From Bryoerythrophyllum caledonicum (taxonomy: Eukaryota; Streptophyta; Bryopsida; Pottiales; Pottiaceae): a stretch of 64,000 nt of DNA. Below are positions 22,814 through 33,900 of the stretch, one piece after another; position 1 is the stretch's first letter, and each line of letters begins with the position of its first letter. Below the pieces are notes generated by a model. That model was not told the DNA's origin. It saw only the letters and a list, made by a program, of their open reading frames with translations, and did not search any database. The position numbers and the translations under genes are program-made. The stretch spans positions 28,322,602-28,386,601 of the forward strand of contig OZ020514.1 of the NCBI GenBank assembly GCA_963971425.1, in the 5' to 3' direction.

Positions 22814-25061
22814 GTGGCTCTCCCAGGAGCTCCGCCATCATGGTTTTGCTCTGGATAGCCCAAAGTGTCCCTAAAAGACCTGCACACCCCATAATCTCGA
22901 GTAAGCTTTCTAAAACCCGGTAGGTCTTGTCCAGCTTTGGAATCTCCGGAGTCACCTTCTGCAGCAGCAGGGCTTTGTCTGCTGCAGCCTTGCCTTTCTT
23001 GCCCGCCATCCGAGCCCACCTCTCTGTGAACTTGCGCCTCGCAATGGTGGCCGGAAACCTTGCACGCCCTGACCTCACCAAGTCCCTCGTGCTACGCTAC
23101 CTCTGCTCTACAGTCCCACACGAAGACCGGACATGAAAACCCTAAGGAAATGCGCGGAGCGGAAGAGAAACGAGACTGCTGAAAACCCTAAAAGAATGGC
23201 GCACAGGGCTGGTAGTCGCGTTTTGTATCTGACGCGCTTGTACGGAAACCGTTATGCGTCGTAATGGCATTTCCGGATCCGGCTGTCATCGTACTCCGGT
23301 TTCGCAACTTGTGGGAAAAATGTTGTAACTACTTCTTTTAAAGATTCCGGCTCAACATTAAAACCTTATTTTATTCTATTAACTATTTATGCTACTATAG
23401 CTAACTAACTACCTAATATTTTTTTTATTTTTCTTCATTCCCTTCCGGATGCGGTATTAAGTTCCGGAAGTTTGTGCGAACGCCTTCTCACAATTGCCTA
23501 GTGGCATCTTGTTGTTGGAAGGCAAAGATGGCCCGGAGTGTGAGGAGCACTCCAAAAATTGCGCGCCCTTCCATTTGCCCATTAATGGCTCCGTGCATCC
23601 TCAGTTGGCCGTAGTGCCATGTGGGAAGTAGTTCCCACACGGTTCCGGAAGTTAGCCTTAAAATCCAGCATAAATAAAAAAAATTAGTTCTAAAAGATTA
23701 GTAAAATAGATAAATGTGGTAGGGAAGTAGAAACTAGAAGATAAGATATGTGGGGGGCAGGTTAAGTCCTTAATAAGTTAATAGCCCTAACGGAATGCGT
23801 AATCCGGAAGGTCGGGCACGAATGTATCCGGCCATAATCGGAGCACCCCGGATGAACCCAGAACCGGGAGAAGAATTCCGATGATACCCAGAAGGAAAAT
23901 CGTCATAATGACGTCTTTGATAGTGACGTCAGAGCCGTTAGGAAATCCCGTACTTCGTGGCCGTTATAAAAAGAGGCAACCGACGAGAATCCCCAAAACA
24001 GTTATCTTATCTCATTCTTCTTCTCTTTTCTCTCTTTTTTCTCTTCCTCTCTCTTCCTTCCTCTGTTGTTATCTAAGCCAGTTGCTCTTCAAGCATCCGG
24101 AAGTGGTTGGAGAGCTTTTGTGAGGTCAGTGCGTGCAGATACGATCGGAGAACTGAAGGGTGAGCACCATGGCCGAAGTGCAAGCCAGGAAATAGGAAAG
24201 AGTGAAGAGCACTGCCACCAAAGGACTACCCATCGTGAGGGTGATACCGGAGTACCTGATGGAAGACAAGCACCTTCATGTCTTGTTCCACTTTCTGAAC
24301 AAGATGAGGTACTCTGGTCTGATGGAGGCAGCATGGGAAACTAAGAACGAGAAGATAGTGATATAGTTGATCGGCACTCCCGACAACTAGTACGAAGGAA
24401 GCCTTCAAGCTCATCCGTAGAAGTCGACCCGGTCAGAGTGAAAGCGGACCTATGGCTTCCAGGATGGGAACGTCAAGGTGGCGGAGCGAAAGGACGACCT
24501 CACGGACGGGGAATTCCTTGGACCGGCTAACCTGAAGGAAAGATACACGATTCCTAACCTAAGTGACCCACAGGCCCGGATCGTGATAGGGTTTCTAAAC
24601 CCTATCTTTCATCCGGAGAAGCCCAAACGTCTGTGTGGGAGTCTAAAACTCCCACTTGGTCGCCCCTACCAAAAAAATTAGTTAAAATAGGGTTTTTAAT
24701 ATTAGTTAACTAGAAAAGTAGTTAGTATTGTGTGAAATTAGATTAGACAGCGAATAGAGAAAATAGGGAAATGCTTAAGTAGTTGATTAGGTTTATAGTG
24801 GTGATAAAACCGGGTCTTAAAATGACAAATTTAAGTCCCGGGGAAACAATTTCAAAAGAGTTCCGGGAGATATCCCGGGACGTAAGTCTAAAATCACCAC
24901 TTAAATCTAAATTAACTAGTTAAGTTTAGAAGATAGTTAGAAGTAGTTGAGTTCTTCTAGATGCTAATTCTTGTTTGAATTAGTAGTAGTGGTAGAGAAA
25001 AGAAAAGAAAAGACAAAAAAGAAAAAGATAAAAGAAAAAGATTCCAACCAAAAAAAAAAAC

Positions 25062-25160
25062 ATATTCGGGTATCAACCCGGGTATGAACTAGCCCGGGTA
25101 CCAACCCGGGTATGGGTTGAGACCCGGGTGCCCAGGTATCACCCGGGCAGCAACCCGGGT
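25062..25160. repeat. Cluster of ACCCGGGTA words
   Basis: About six copies of the palindromic core CCCGGG, mostly as AACCCGGGTAT, lie within about 100 bp of the 3.3-kb insertion. Each contains both CG and CHG cytosines. No protein-coding sense. Confidence 0.75.
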
Positions 25161-26779
25161 ATCTCCAGCCATCTTGGCCGACCTTCTCTCTCCCCGAAAT
25201 TTTCCCTTCTCTCCAGAAACTATTTTCTCTTCCAGGAACTCTCCTCTCTCCCCCTCCTTCTCTAAAAATCTCCCCCCCCCTCAAATTTTCTCCTCTATCT
25301 CCCTATCTAGTTCTCTCTCTCTCAAAGTTTTTCTCTCTCTCTCTCTCTATTTTGTCTTTTTGGAGTTGGGGTTTGAAGAAGTAGTTGAAGAAGTGGAAAG
25401 AAGGAGATGCAACTAGGGTTTCAAGAAGAGGAGGTTTCAAGAGGAAGTAGCACAAGAGGTTTGATGAAGAGGTGCGCGGGCTAGGCTTTGGTGGAAGAGG
25501 TGCGCGGACTAAGGTTTGGTGGAAGACGTGCGCGAGCTAAGGTTTGGTGGAGATTTTAGGGTTTGCGGAGGTGGAGGAGATTTGTGGCCAAAGCGAGAAG
25601 ATAAAAGAGACTAGGAAAGGAGATTGCGGGTGCAACAACAAGGTGACTCTTACCCATGTTGGTTTCTTTTGTTTGTGCAAAATTCTTGTTTGTGAGTCTT
25701 TTCCTCTCTTGTCTACCGGGGTGACTCCCCCGGTAACATCCTCCCCGGTCTAGAGAAAAAGTCCCCCATGGAACTTCATCTAGAGCTTATTGTTTACATG
25801 TGTAGTTGTTGTCGATTGTCCTAGCCCTGTGGCAAGTTGTTATTGTCTCCCTCCTCCTATCATTTTAGGTCTTGCCCCCAATTTCTATCTTTTTTCCGGT
25901 CTTCCCGGTCAACCGGGAAAAACCTCTTTCTAAGTCCTTGTCTCCAAAGTCTTCTCCTCGTTATCATTATATGTAACCTTGTATTGTTAGTATGTTGCTA
26001 GATGTGTGAGACACCCATATCCTTATACTCTAGCAAAGTGTTCTGGAGTTGTCTACCGGCTGACCGATAGACTTGTGTTTCCGGGCCGGACCGGAGTTTG
26101 TGACAAGTTAATAGGGAGATTGGTGGAAGTACAAGCATTTTGAGGAATTTGTCCGCCCGGGACTACATGGCTCTCCGGTGAGTCGGGTGGATTTCCCATC
26201 CTCCAAGGAATGGGACTTGAAGGTCTATGAGAGAAAAAGAAGCCTCCCGGTAGCTTCTACCAAGAAGGAACCGGTAGACCTCCCTTCCTCAACCCCGGAG
26301 TCCTTGGTGGAGTCCTCTGCGGCTATACTAATCGAGCTTAAAGAGACTCCGCATGTATCTATAGATACACCCAACCTTCTGGTGGATACCGCCAATCCAC
26401 CGGTAGACCTCCCGGTTGAGACATCCGGCCTCCCGGGGGATTCTCTTGACCATGTCGGTACTTCCAGATGTGGTGACAATCTCTATACGTCTCAACCGGA
26501 AGAGTCTTCCGGTTGAGTCTTCGTTATATGTTATGTGTTGGTTTACCTCACCGGTTGGTGAGATGTTGTTTTAAGTTGCTAGAATTTCACACTAGGGTGA
26601 GAGTAGTGATGTCGATGGGGCCCCATTGCGCACCCGGTCACTACCACTTGAGTGGTTTCTCCGACTACTTATTTTTGTTAGAAAAAAGATTCACCGGTCC
26701 CGGGACCGCCGGACCGGGTGTCTTCCAGTTTACCGGTCTACCGGTAATCCGCCGGTGACTAGACTACCCTTGATTTTAG

Positions 26780-26976
26780 GATCTAGATGCCGTTTTGTCC
26801 TGTAGTGGAGCTACTTTTGGAGGGTAGCTATTGACTTTAGTGCACCTCCTAGATGTCGTTTTGTCCTTTTGCGGTCTAGTTTTAGAGCGTAGCTATTGAC
26901 TTTAGTGCACTCTTTAGATGCCATTTCCACCTTTTGGGGATCTAGTTTTGGAGGGTAGCTAGTGGCCTTTGTGTAC
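26780..26976 (+). repeat. 66-bp tandem repeat, three copies
   Basis: Units start CTAGATGCCGTTTTGTCC near 26,782, 26,848 and 26,914, and contain GAGGGTAGCTATTGACTTTA. The third unit is the most diverged. The array is inside the 24,634-27,973 insertion. Confidence 0.75.
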
Positions 26977-29910
26977 TTAAGGGCCTTGGGCTCTTGTGTT
27001 ATGTACTCTTCTTTTTGTTGATCTCCTCGTGTCTTGCCTTCATTGCTTGTGTCTAGAGTCTTTGTTGAGCTTGCGTGAGTAGACCGGGAGAGGGTTGAGT
27101 CCTCTTAGTGTGTCTTTGCTAGGTGTGCAAGGTTGTGACTTGTTGTGTGTTAAGTGATTGAGTGTGAGTAGAGACATCCCGAGGGGCTAGGATATCCGGG
27201 TTAGATAGGTAGAGTGAGGTCCGGGACTTGTGCTCTAGACTTTTCACCGGTGGAACCGGGAAGAGTTGCTTTACCAGATGGGATCCGGGAAGCCCACGGC
27301 TATTTATGATAGCCTCCCTTAAGTGGGAAGTGTTCGGATTGGTGGGGAGTAGGGGGTGACATCCCCCTTCTCTCGGTACACCAGGAGACATCCCGGCTAA
27401 GCCTGAGTCCGGAGAATACCGGGATTATTACCCATGCAATGGATGAGTTCCGACGATCCCCGTGGAAGGTTGTTTTGCTCATATGATTTGCTTAGTACTA
27501 ACTTGTTGTGAGTCTTGTATCTTCTTGGTTTGATTCATTGGGTGTGGTTGTAGTTGGAACCCGGGCTTGCGTGCTCGGTTTACCGGGACAAGTTCCCGGT
27601 AGATTGTGAAGACCGGTGAACCGGCTGCAACCTTTATAACTCTTTCAAGGTGTAGGGTTAGATTGTGGATATTGTGGCCTCTGGACTGCGAAAACGGAGG
27701 GCAGTGACTTTCCGGGCACTGTAAAAACTTACCGGGAATCTACTCTGACGCTCAACAGAGTTTAACTGAAACACATATGGTTACTTGTTACCGGTTACTA
27801 AGGTACCGGGGAAGCCATCCTTCGGGATGTGCCGAGGTATTATGTGTGATTTGTTGTTAAGATTTAAAGAGTTTGATGCACGATAAAAATCCCTGGAAAC
27901 GATCTGGTAAGGTGAGCTTGCTTAAGGATAATTTCAGTTAATTTTGAGAATAACGAACCACTAGACTACGACAGTCTGGTACTGAAGTGGGCAACAACCT
28001 ACTTAGGAGCCATGCGAGGCAAGATCTTTGTAGACTGGGGATCTCTCGCGCAAGACCTGGTGGAGTGGCTGATCAAGAACCTTCACCGGAACCGGAAGGC
28101 CGGGTCACCTCTGCCGGTTTACCTGACGCATCTCTACTTCTGGCACGAGCTAGTGAAGCTGGAAGAGCACGATAAATATGAAGAGCTTCTGACCATTCAG
28201 AAGTACGGAGGGATAGAGACCGATTCGGAGGAGGAAGAAGATACGGAGCCACCTCCGGCGGAAACGCCTCCAACGCGGAAGAAGAGTCGTTCGATGCAAC
28301 CGGAACCAACACCTGTGAGATCTCCACCCACATGTCTGGACCCGGCCCCAGAAGATCCGGAGGGGGCGGGACTTTCAAAGCGATCGGATCGATGCCCGAC
28401 TCCGGATCTTCCAACACTTTCCAGAAGACACAAGGAGGACATCATGGAGCTGCTTCAGCATGTGGAATGGAGGGCCACCCCGATCAACCAACATCTCATC
28501 GACAACACCTCCATGATATACGAAATCATGGGGGAGCTCCGGGTCGAGAATATAGAGGAGATCATGCGACGACTGAAAAGCCTCCGGGAGAGCTAATTCC
28601 GGCTCGAGGCGATGGAAGAGCAGCAGCGATCCATTCTCCAAGCCCGGGCAAAAATGCAACAGGACTTGGCGAAGGCGGATGCAGCGCTAGAGGAAGCTCA
28701 AGTAGCCCGGAAGGCAGCAGAGGACAAGGCTGTTGCATCAACTCAAGCCCTTGGCAAAGTATGAGAAGCATTGAGTTTTCCAGTTGACACAATCAACCGG
28801 AGCCTCCTCTTCAACGAGCGCTTGGAGAAGGAAGGTAAGGTAAACAGGGGCCAGATCATCCAGTTCCTTATGGACCACGCCCGGAAGATGGAGAAGACGT
28901 GGGAACAAATGCAACTGATGGCCAACAACGCGGCCAGCACCGTTGTTCAAGAGAAGCGGAGACGCCAATCCCCACCATCGACCTTATCTCGTCTGTGGAT
29001 GCAGCCGGACCTTCACGACAGGCACATGAAACCTCCGGGAAAGGTAAGCGACCTATGGATGAGGCTCTGGACACACCTGACGCAGCTTCTCCCGGAACCT
29101 ATGGCAAGGCGCCTCCCAACAGCCCGAAGACGGCTAAGAAGACCCCCTCTCCGTCAGCGTTGTTTTAGGAGACTCCTCCTGCCTTCCGGATACTGCTTTC
29201 TCCACCTACCTCCAGTCGCCGGAAGACGACTTCTCCACTATCCAAGGGCCATCCGGACGCAACCACCAGCCCCTAGACAACGGTGGAAACCTCCACTAGC
29301 ACGGCGGAGAAGGCCACTCAGGCGGCACCTTAAACCGACCAACCGGAGCCAGAAACTCCAGCTTCTGGAAGTGGACCAGTACCGGATGGTCCGGATCCAA
29401 CTCCAGAGAAGATGGCGGCAGGAAGCAGACAGTGGGAGCATCTCCGATGCGCTGTAGTGGACGGAACAAGAAGACCCCTTAGTTACATTTAGCATTGAAG
29501 TTAGGTAGTTCCGGTTGCTAGGTTTTTGTAGCGATTAACGATGAAGCTCACGAATGAACCCGGCTACCAACCTATCTGTTAACCGAAAACTAGAATTATT
29601 GACCGGCAGAAAATCCGGATCTGAGATCCATAATTTTCGGATCTTAGTTTTGAAATCCCGGACCTTTAGGTATAAGATTTTCTTTAGGATAGGATTTTCC
29701 AGATTGCTCGTAGATTAGGTAATACTATGATTAGATAGATTAGCTAGTACTTAGTGAATAGAGCTCTCTCAACTCATGGTCTTGTTTTCCTTTACGTTGA
29801 ATATATTTCGGAGTTATTACTAGAATTGCTACCTAATTCTTGTAACAAGAGTTGTTATCTTTGTGAGGTACAGGATCCGTTGTTGTAGTATTTGTTGTGA
29901 AAGTTCAATA

Positions 29911-30066
29911 CCATATTCATTATATTGGGAGATTGTGAGCCTCCCAATTTAATACGTATGTTGCTCTTGAGCTCTAAAATGTACCCACTATGCACATTCA
30001 GCTCGAGTCGAGCTGAATGTGCACTAGATCAAAATCATGGAAATCTCCCAATATAATGAATATGGT
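29911..30066. mobile_element. MITE-like element with perfect 25-bp inverted ends
   Basis: The first 25 bp (29,911-29,935, starting ACCATATTCATTATATTGGG) are the exact reverse complement of 30,042-30,066. The interior contains a second perfect hairpin of 15+1+15 bases near 29,993-30,023 (GCACATTCAGCTCGA then its complement). It is absent from the matching part of the inverted copy at 18.1 kb, so it is a separate insertion. A GTTC on both sides may be a target duplication. Confidence 0.8.
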
Positions 30067-30959
30067 GTTGTTCCTTTGAAGAGAGTGGTACTTGATCTTA
30101 TTTAGGAGTGAGCCGGTTGAGATCTACATCAAGAGAGCGCCCGGAAGAGTTGGAGGGAATTACAGAGGTGTTCATGGTAACTTCCAGGGTCCGGAAGAAG
30201 CCAAGAGAGGAAGAGATATATTGCAAAGGAGTTCCTGGTAGTCTCTAAGGCACGGAAGAATCCGTGTGAACTTGGATTCCGATCAAAAATCGAAGTTTAC
30301 CCCCACGATAGGAAAAAGCCTGTTATGTGAGTCTAGAAGGAGTCCTCCCTGGTAAACTATGTTGCTTTCTCCGGAAAACTACAGCAGTGCTACCGGAACG
30401 TTGTTGTAGTCCGGATTTGTCTCTACGTGACCGCGTCCGGAAGGCCTTCCGGATGCTGTGAGAATATAGGTCCAGCAGCAACAATCAACCACTGGTTAGC
30501 AGAATAGAGAGAGTGGTTGTCCGGTCACTATTAACTCCGGGACAGTGGATGTCTAGCCACTTAAAGTCACAAGGCAGTGGGGAATCCGGCCACTTACACA
30601 AAATAAGAATCAGTGGCCTTCCGGTCACTCGTTTAAACCTTTTGGAAGTCTCCCTGAGGAGGAACAGAGATAAATCAAACCACCCTCCGGTTGACCGGTA
30701 ACTATATCGGGAAGACTATTGTATACTTTTCGGATCCCATTTCTGGAAAGCTGTGTGTAAAGTTCCGGATTCCGGACGGATCCGGATCCAGAAGTAAATA
30801 GAAATAGCTAGCCCAAGTAATTGATAGTTAGTTGATATTGTCCAGACTCATCGCAGCCCGACATACTTGAATCAGGTTAGCAACGTTGTGCATGTTTTAA
30901 ACAATTCTGCTCATGTTTTAATACCTGCCAGCCTATTTTTTGATATGTGATTTGATCCT

Positions 30960-33900
30960 ATGGCAGCTGATGAGGATGATGCAACTCAAGACGATGCAAC
31001 TCAAGACGATGCAGATTCTGAGGAGCACGGAGAGATGTCTGCAGAGGACCTTCGAAAGGAGATGGACAAAATGATGGTTAAGGAGTCTGTCAATACGAAT
31101 GTTGTACTTGACAGGCTTCGATTTAAACCAAGGAGCAAGTCTAAACTTAATATTTCTCTATGTAGGATGAAGGCGCTTGCAGCAGTGAGGCCATATCTCA
31201 AGAACGACCTCATTGCTTTGAGCGCCCATTTTGTTGGCACTGGCTACATGGATGGTCATGGGGTGTTTTATGTTGCCCTTCAGGACAATGAAGGAAAGAC
31301 TTTGGACGTCACTTCGAGTGACATTGAGAAGTGGAGTCAAGCTTGGAAAAATGCTAATGATGCCTTTGAGCTGGAGTTGCAGAGAGAGAGCGCATAGAAG
31401 CATTTTTCGGGGAAAATGTTTTTTGTGTGGGATAGTAACCACCGACTTGCAGCATGGCTGCCAATTATTAATCGAGATCATGATGATGATCCAGCATGGC
31501 ACTACTCCGTGGAGTCTATCGTATTGGAAGTAGAAGGTCAAGTTGGACCACTTCAAACGGCGCTTCACCAAGTCAACTGGTAAAAACTGTTCACAATCTG
31601 CCTTTTATTCTTCATGGATAACATTTTCCTCATAACTATGTGTTGAGTGTGCAGGAGAAATGAGACTGGTCATGTCAAAACCAATCTCGTGCATAAACTC
31701 TATCGCCTTCAGGGAATTGCAGGTCAGCCTCTCAAGTACTTCGAGAAACTTGTCTCCTCTCAGGAGATTGCTGATGCTGAGAAGAAGCACAAGTCGAATC
31801 CAAATACGTGGTACACACTTACTGTTGATTCACTCGTTGGGATTCTATACCAAGTCAGTAATACTTTTCTGCACCCCTTTGAAGTTTTTCTTTTCAATTG
31901 TTTTTGTATCAACATGCATCCAGGTTATACAATTCAATGTCCACTCGTCACTCCTTTGGGGCAGCCGTTGTCGGCTGCCTCAACTTGGTACTTGTTGGCT
32001 GCCCACTGGGATTCCTCGGGAGAGTCAAACAGGTCCTGCCTACTCATGCAGACCTCCCTTCTTCAATTTTCTACCCTTTCACTGTCTATGTATTGATTTG
32101 TTGTCTAATTTTTACAGCAACAACTTGGTGATGCCGTGGCGCATGCTACTCGAATGTTTGAAGAGAAGTATCCAGAGAAGTCATCGGAGTGGACAACCGT
32201 TAAGTTGCACGAGTCAATTGGTAAGGCGGTGAAGCAAGTGACAAAGGAGATGCACAACGAACTGAAGAAGCAACTACCGATTGCAGATCCCAAGCACACA
32301 CCTCAATTCCTTCAACAAGTGCGACTTCATTATGAGAGTCACGAGGATGACCCTGAGATGTCTCAAGAAAAGCTTTGGTACCTATCAACCTCAGCAATGA
32401 ACGCCGCCTCGAAGGTGAAGTGGCTGGAGCGTTGGAACAAACCAACTTCCTTGCGCGCTGCTGTTAAATTTCCAAGGGAAAAATTTACAGACCATAGCTT
32501 TCATGAGTGGCTCACAAAGGCGACTTGGTGGGCACAGGTTAGTTTCAAATCCCTATGCCATCATATTTTTGAGCCATCAAAATATTAATTTCTAAACAAA
32601 TCCTCTATGTCATGTTATTGCAGCTGTCGTCCGAGGTGAAGATCTTGTTTGACTCTACATTATCTGAGCTCGGCGAATCAATTGATTATCATCCAGTCGG
32701 GGAGAGTTCCATTCCAACAATTGAAGATTGGGTGGAAAGGATGCAAATTCAGCTATGGGACTTGGCGTTTCATGATGAGTTGGGTTCAAAAGGAGTGCAC
32801 AAGAATCGTGTAGCGGAGTTGCAAGAAGGACTTTCGGAGGCCGTCTGCCGGGTGTTGTACCGATACTTCTTCTATATCCTTTACCCAAGGAATGCATTAT
32901 CGAAGACGCCTGCATTCTTCGAGAGCTATTTGGATCGAGATTCTGACAATTGCATGATCACAGATGTTATCACGAAGAAGTGGGCCCATCAACACTGGCA
33001 GAACTGTAGGTGGTACTTGGATTGTCCATTGACAAAGCCGCCGTCGTTCGACATTCCTCTTAGGAACCGCATCCAACCTGAGTTAGTTGGTAACAAAGTT
33101 GTCGTGCCTCCAGAGCTAGCAGCGGTAGTGAAGGAGCCTCGAGGATCGAAGAGAAAGGCCGCAGCTGAAGAGAAGGCTAGGATGGAGAAAGCTGCTGTGG
33201 AGGCCAAAGCTGCATCGGAAGCTGAAGCTACTGCTACATTGAAGGCTCTGGCAGCTGAGGCGGAAGCAAGTATGAAGCGTCACGCTGAAGCTGCTATTGC
33301 GGAGATCACGGCGAAGCAGGCAGCCCTTTATTCAGCCTCTATGGCAACGGATGTGGATGCGGACATGGAGATCATGGACAGAGTCCACGACACCATTATG
33401 GCATCTGTTACTACCCGGACCCTTCATTCTTCGCCGTCACTGTCGCAATCTCTCTACAGTCCCTTGTCTCTTGTCACTACAACATTGAAGAAAAAGGTGG
33501 CCAAGGTCCAATCAGTTGATCTCTCTACTTCATCTTCTCCCGCTTCGGTCTTAGAGGAATGGACGAGCATCAGGCAAATGATGGAGAAACTACCAGAAGT
33601 TCACGAGTGCCTCACGAAGCTTAACAACTTTGGGCTCCAGGTACGGTCCTTCTCATGAAACTAAAAACTTGATATTTACAACTTTCTTTCTCATTTAATG
33701 TTGTTTTACCTCCTCAACAGGTGAAGAAAGAGACTGGGAACGCCGCACTCTCGCTTCACTGCAAACACTCTGGATTTGCATTGATTATGGCAGATGTGAA
33801 GGATGGCCTCTCCGTTCCAGGAATCTCCATGAACGCAACTCAAATTCCATCCTAGAATGAGTACTCAGTTCAAGATGTGGATTACATGTTCGAATTTGCG

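Larger units (their letters stand above)
18571..23009 (-). pseudogene. Gag-like protein of TR-GAG-like copy 1 (interrupted)
   Basis: Starts at ATG 23,009 (MAGKKGKAAADK), runs to the 22,814 target duplication, resumes at 20,488, and continues through MAERDDTILKGEFH, NPIFYPEKSKRVVVKLATL, an acidic ETDEEPEDLEDSEM stretch, a coiled-coil block around 19,640-19,250 (FPVDTANRALLY, RKMEGTWAKMQ) and a Pro/Ser-rich C-terminus to about 18,571. In-frame stops: TAG near 20,426, TAG 20,041, TAG 19,672, TAA 19,198 and TGA near 18,960. No zinc knuckle recognised. The gag assignment rests on context (LTR-type element, coiled coil, no enzymatic motif) rather than a known domain. Confidence 0.55.
17405..23300 (-). 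mobile_element. Gag-only LTR-type element (TR-GAG-like), copy 1, inverted
   Basis: Homologous along its length to the plus-strand element at 23.3-30.85 kb. Matches include MAERDDTILKGEFH vs MAERKDDLTDGEFL, NPIFYPEK vs NPIFHPEK, RKMEGTW vs RKMEKTW, and a long shared 3' region containing GCGATTAAC, CACAAGGCAGTG and TTCCGG-rich DNA (17.4-18.6 kb minus, 29.5-30.85 kb plus). No protease, RT or integrase is present, so it would depend on another element's machinery, as TR-GAG elements do. Exact LTR ends were not resolved; the 5' border with copy 2 lies somewhere in 23.2-23.7 kb. The gene is split by the insertion at 20,489-22,813. Confidence 0.65.
24634..27973. mobile_element. 3,340-bp TG...CA insertion with 5-bp target duplication
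   Basis: Begins TGTGGGAGTCTAAAACTCCC and ends ACTAGACTACGACA. It is flanked by GTCTG at 24,629-24,633 and 27,974-27,978. Removing it with one GTCTG restores the gag-like reading (PEKPKR followed by LVLKWAT). No enzyme motifs and no second internal copy of the left end, so it is a very large solo LTR or a non-autonomous element. It contains a CT-rich tract (25,170-25,360), an ACCCGGGT cluster and a 66-bp tandem repeat. The open frame 26,178-26,516 (112 codons) is Pro/Thr/Asp-rich with no recognised motif. Confidence 0.85.
24169..29456 (+). pseudogene. Gag-like protein of TR-GAG-like copy 2 (interrupted)
   Basis: The N-terminal half 24,169-24,633 (MAEVQARK, then MAERKDDLTDGEFLGPANLK, NPIFHPEKPKR) stops at the insertion and continues from 27,974 with LVLKWATTYLGAMRGKIFVD, an acidic ETDSEEEEDTEP tract, and a coiled-coil block 28,590-28,940 with FPVDTINRSLLFNERLEKEG and DHARKMEKTW. 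The C-terminal Pro/Ser-rich part is in mixed frames. Stops: TAG near 24,193, 24,364, 24,388 and 24,418; TGA near 24,439 and 28,762; TAA near 28,594. Alignment with copy 1 is continuous over both halves, which shows they were one gene. Confidence 0.6.
23300..30850 (+). mobile_element. Gag-only LTR-type element (TR-GAG-like), copy 2
   Basis: Plus-strand counterpart of copy 1, head to head with it. A TATAAAAAG box near 23,965 and a CT-rich leader precede the gag ATG at 24,169. The gag-like gene is interrupted by the 24,634-27,973 insertion. The 3' region 29,500-30,850 matches copy 1's 17.4-18.55 kb in reverse complement, except for the extra 29,911-30,066 inverted-repeat element. TTCCGGA-type words are dense throughout. 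Termini and TSDs not resolved. Confidence 0.65.

Noticed and set aside
33808..33855. A short intron removing the TAG at 33,853 in copy B
   Set aside because: A GT...AG of about 45 bp is possible, but copy A has matching residues (LPVLGI) in the would-be intron, so the segment is coding.
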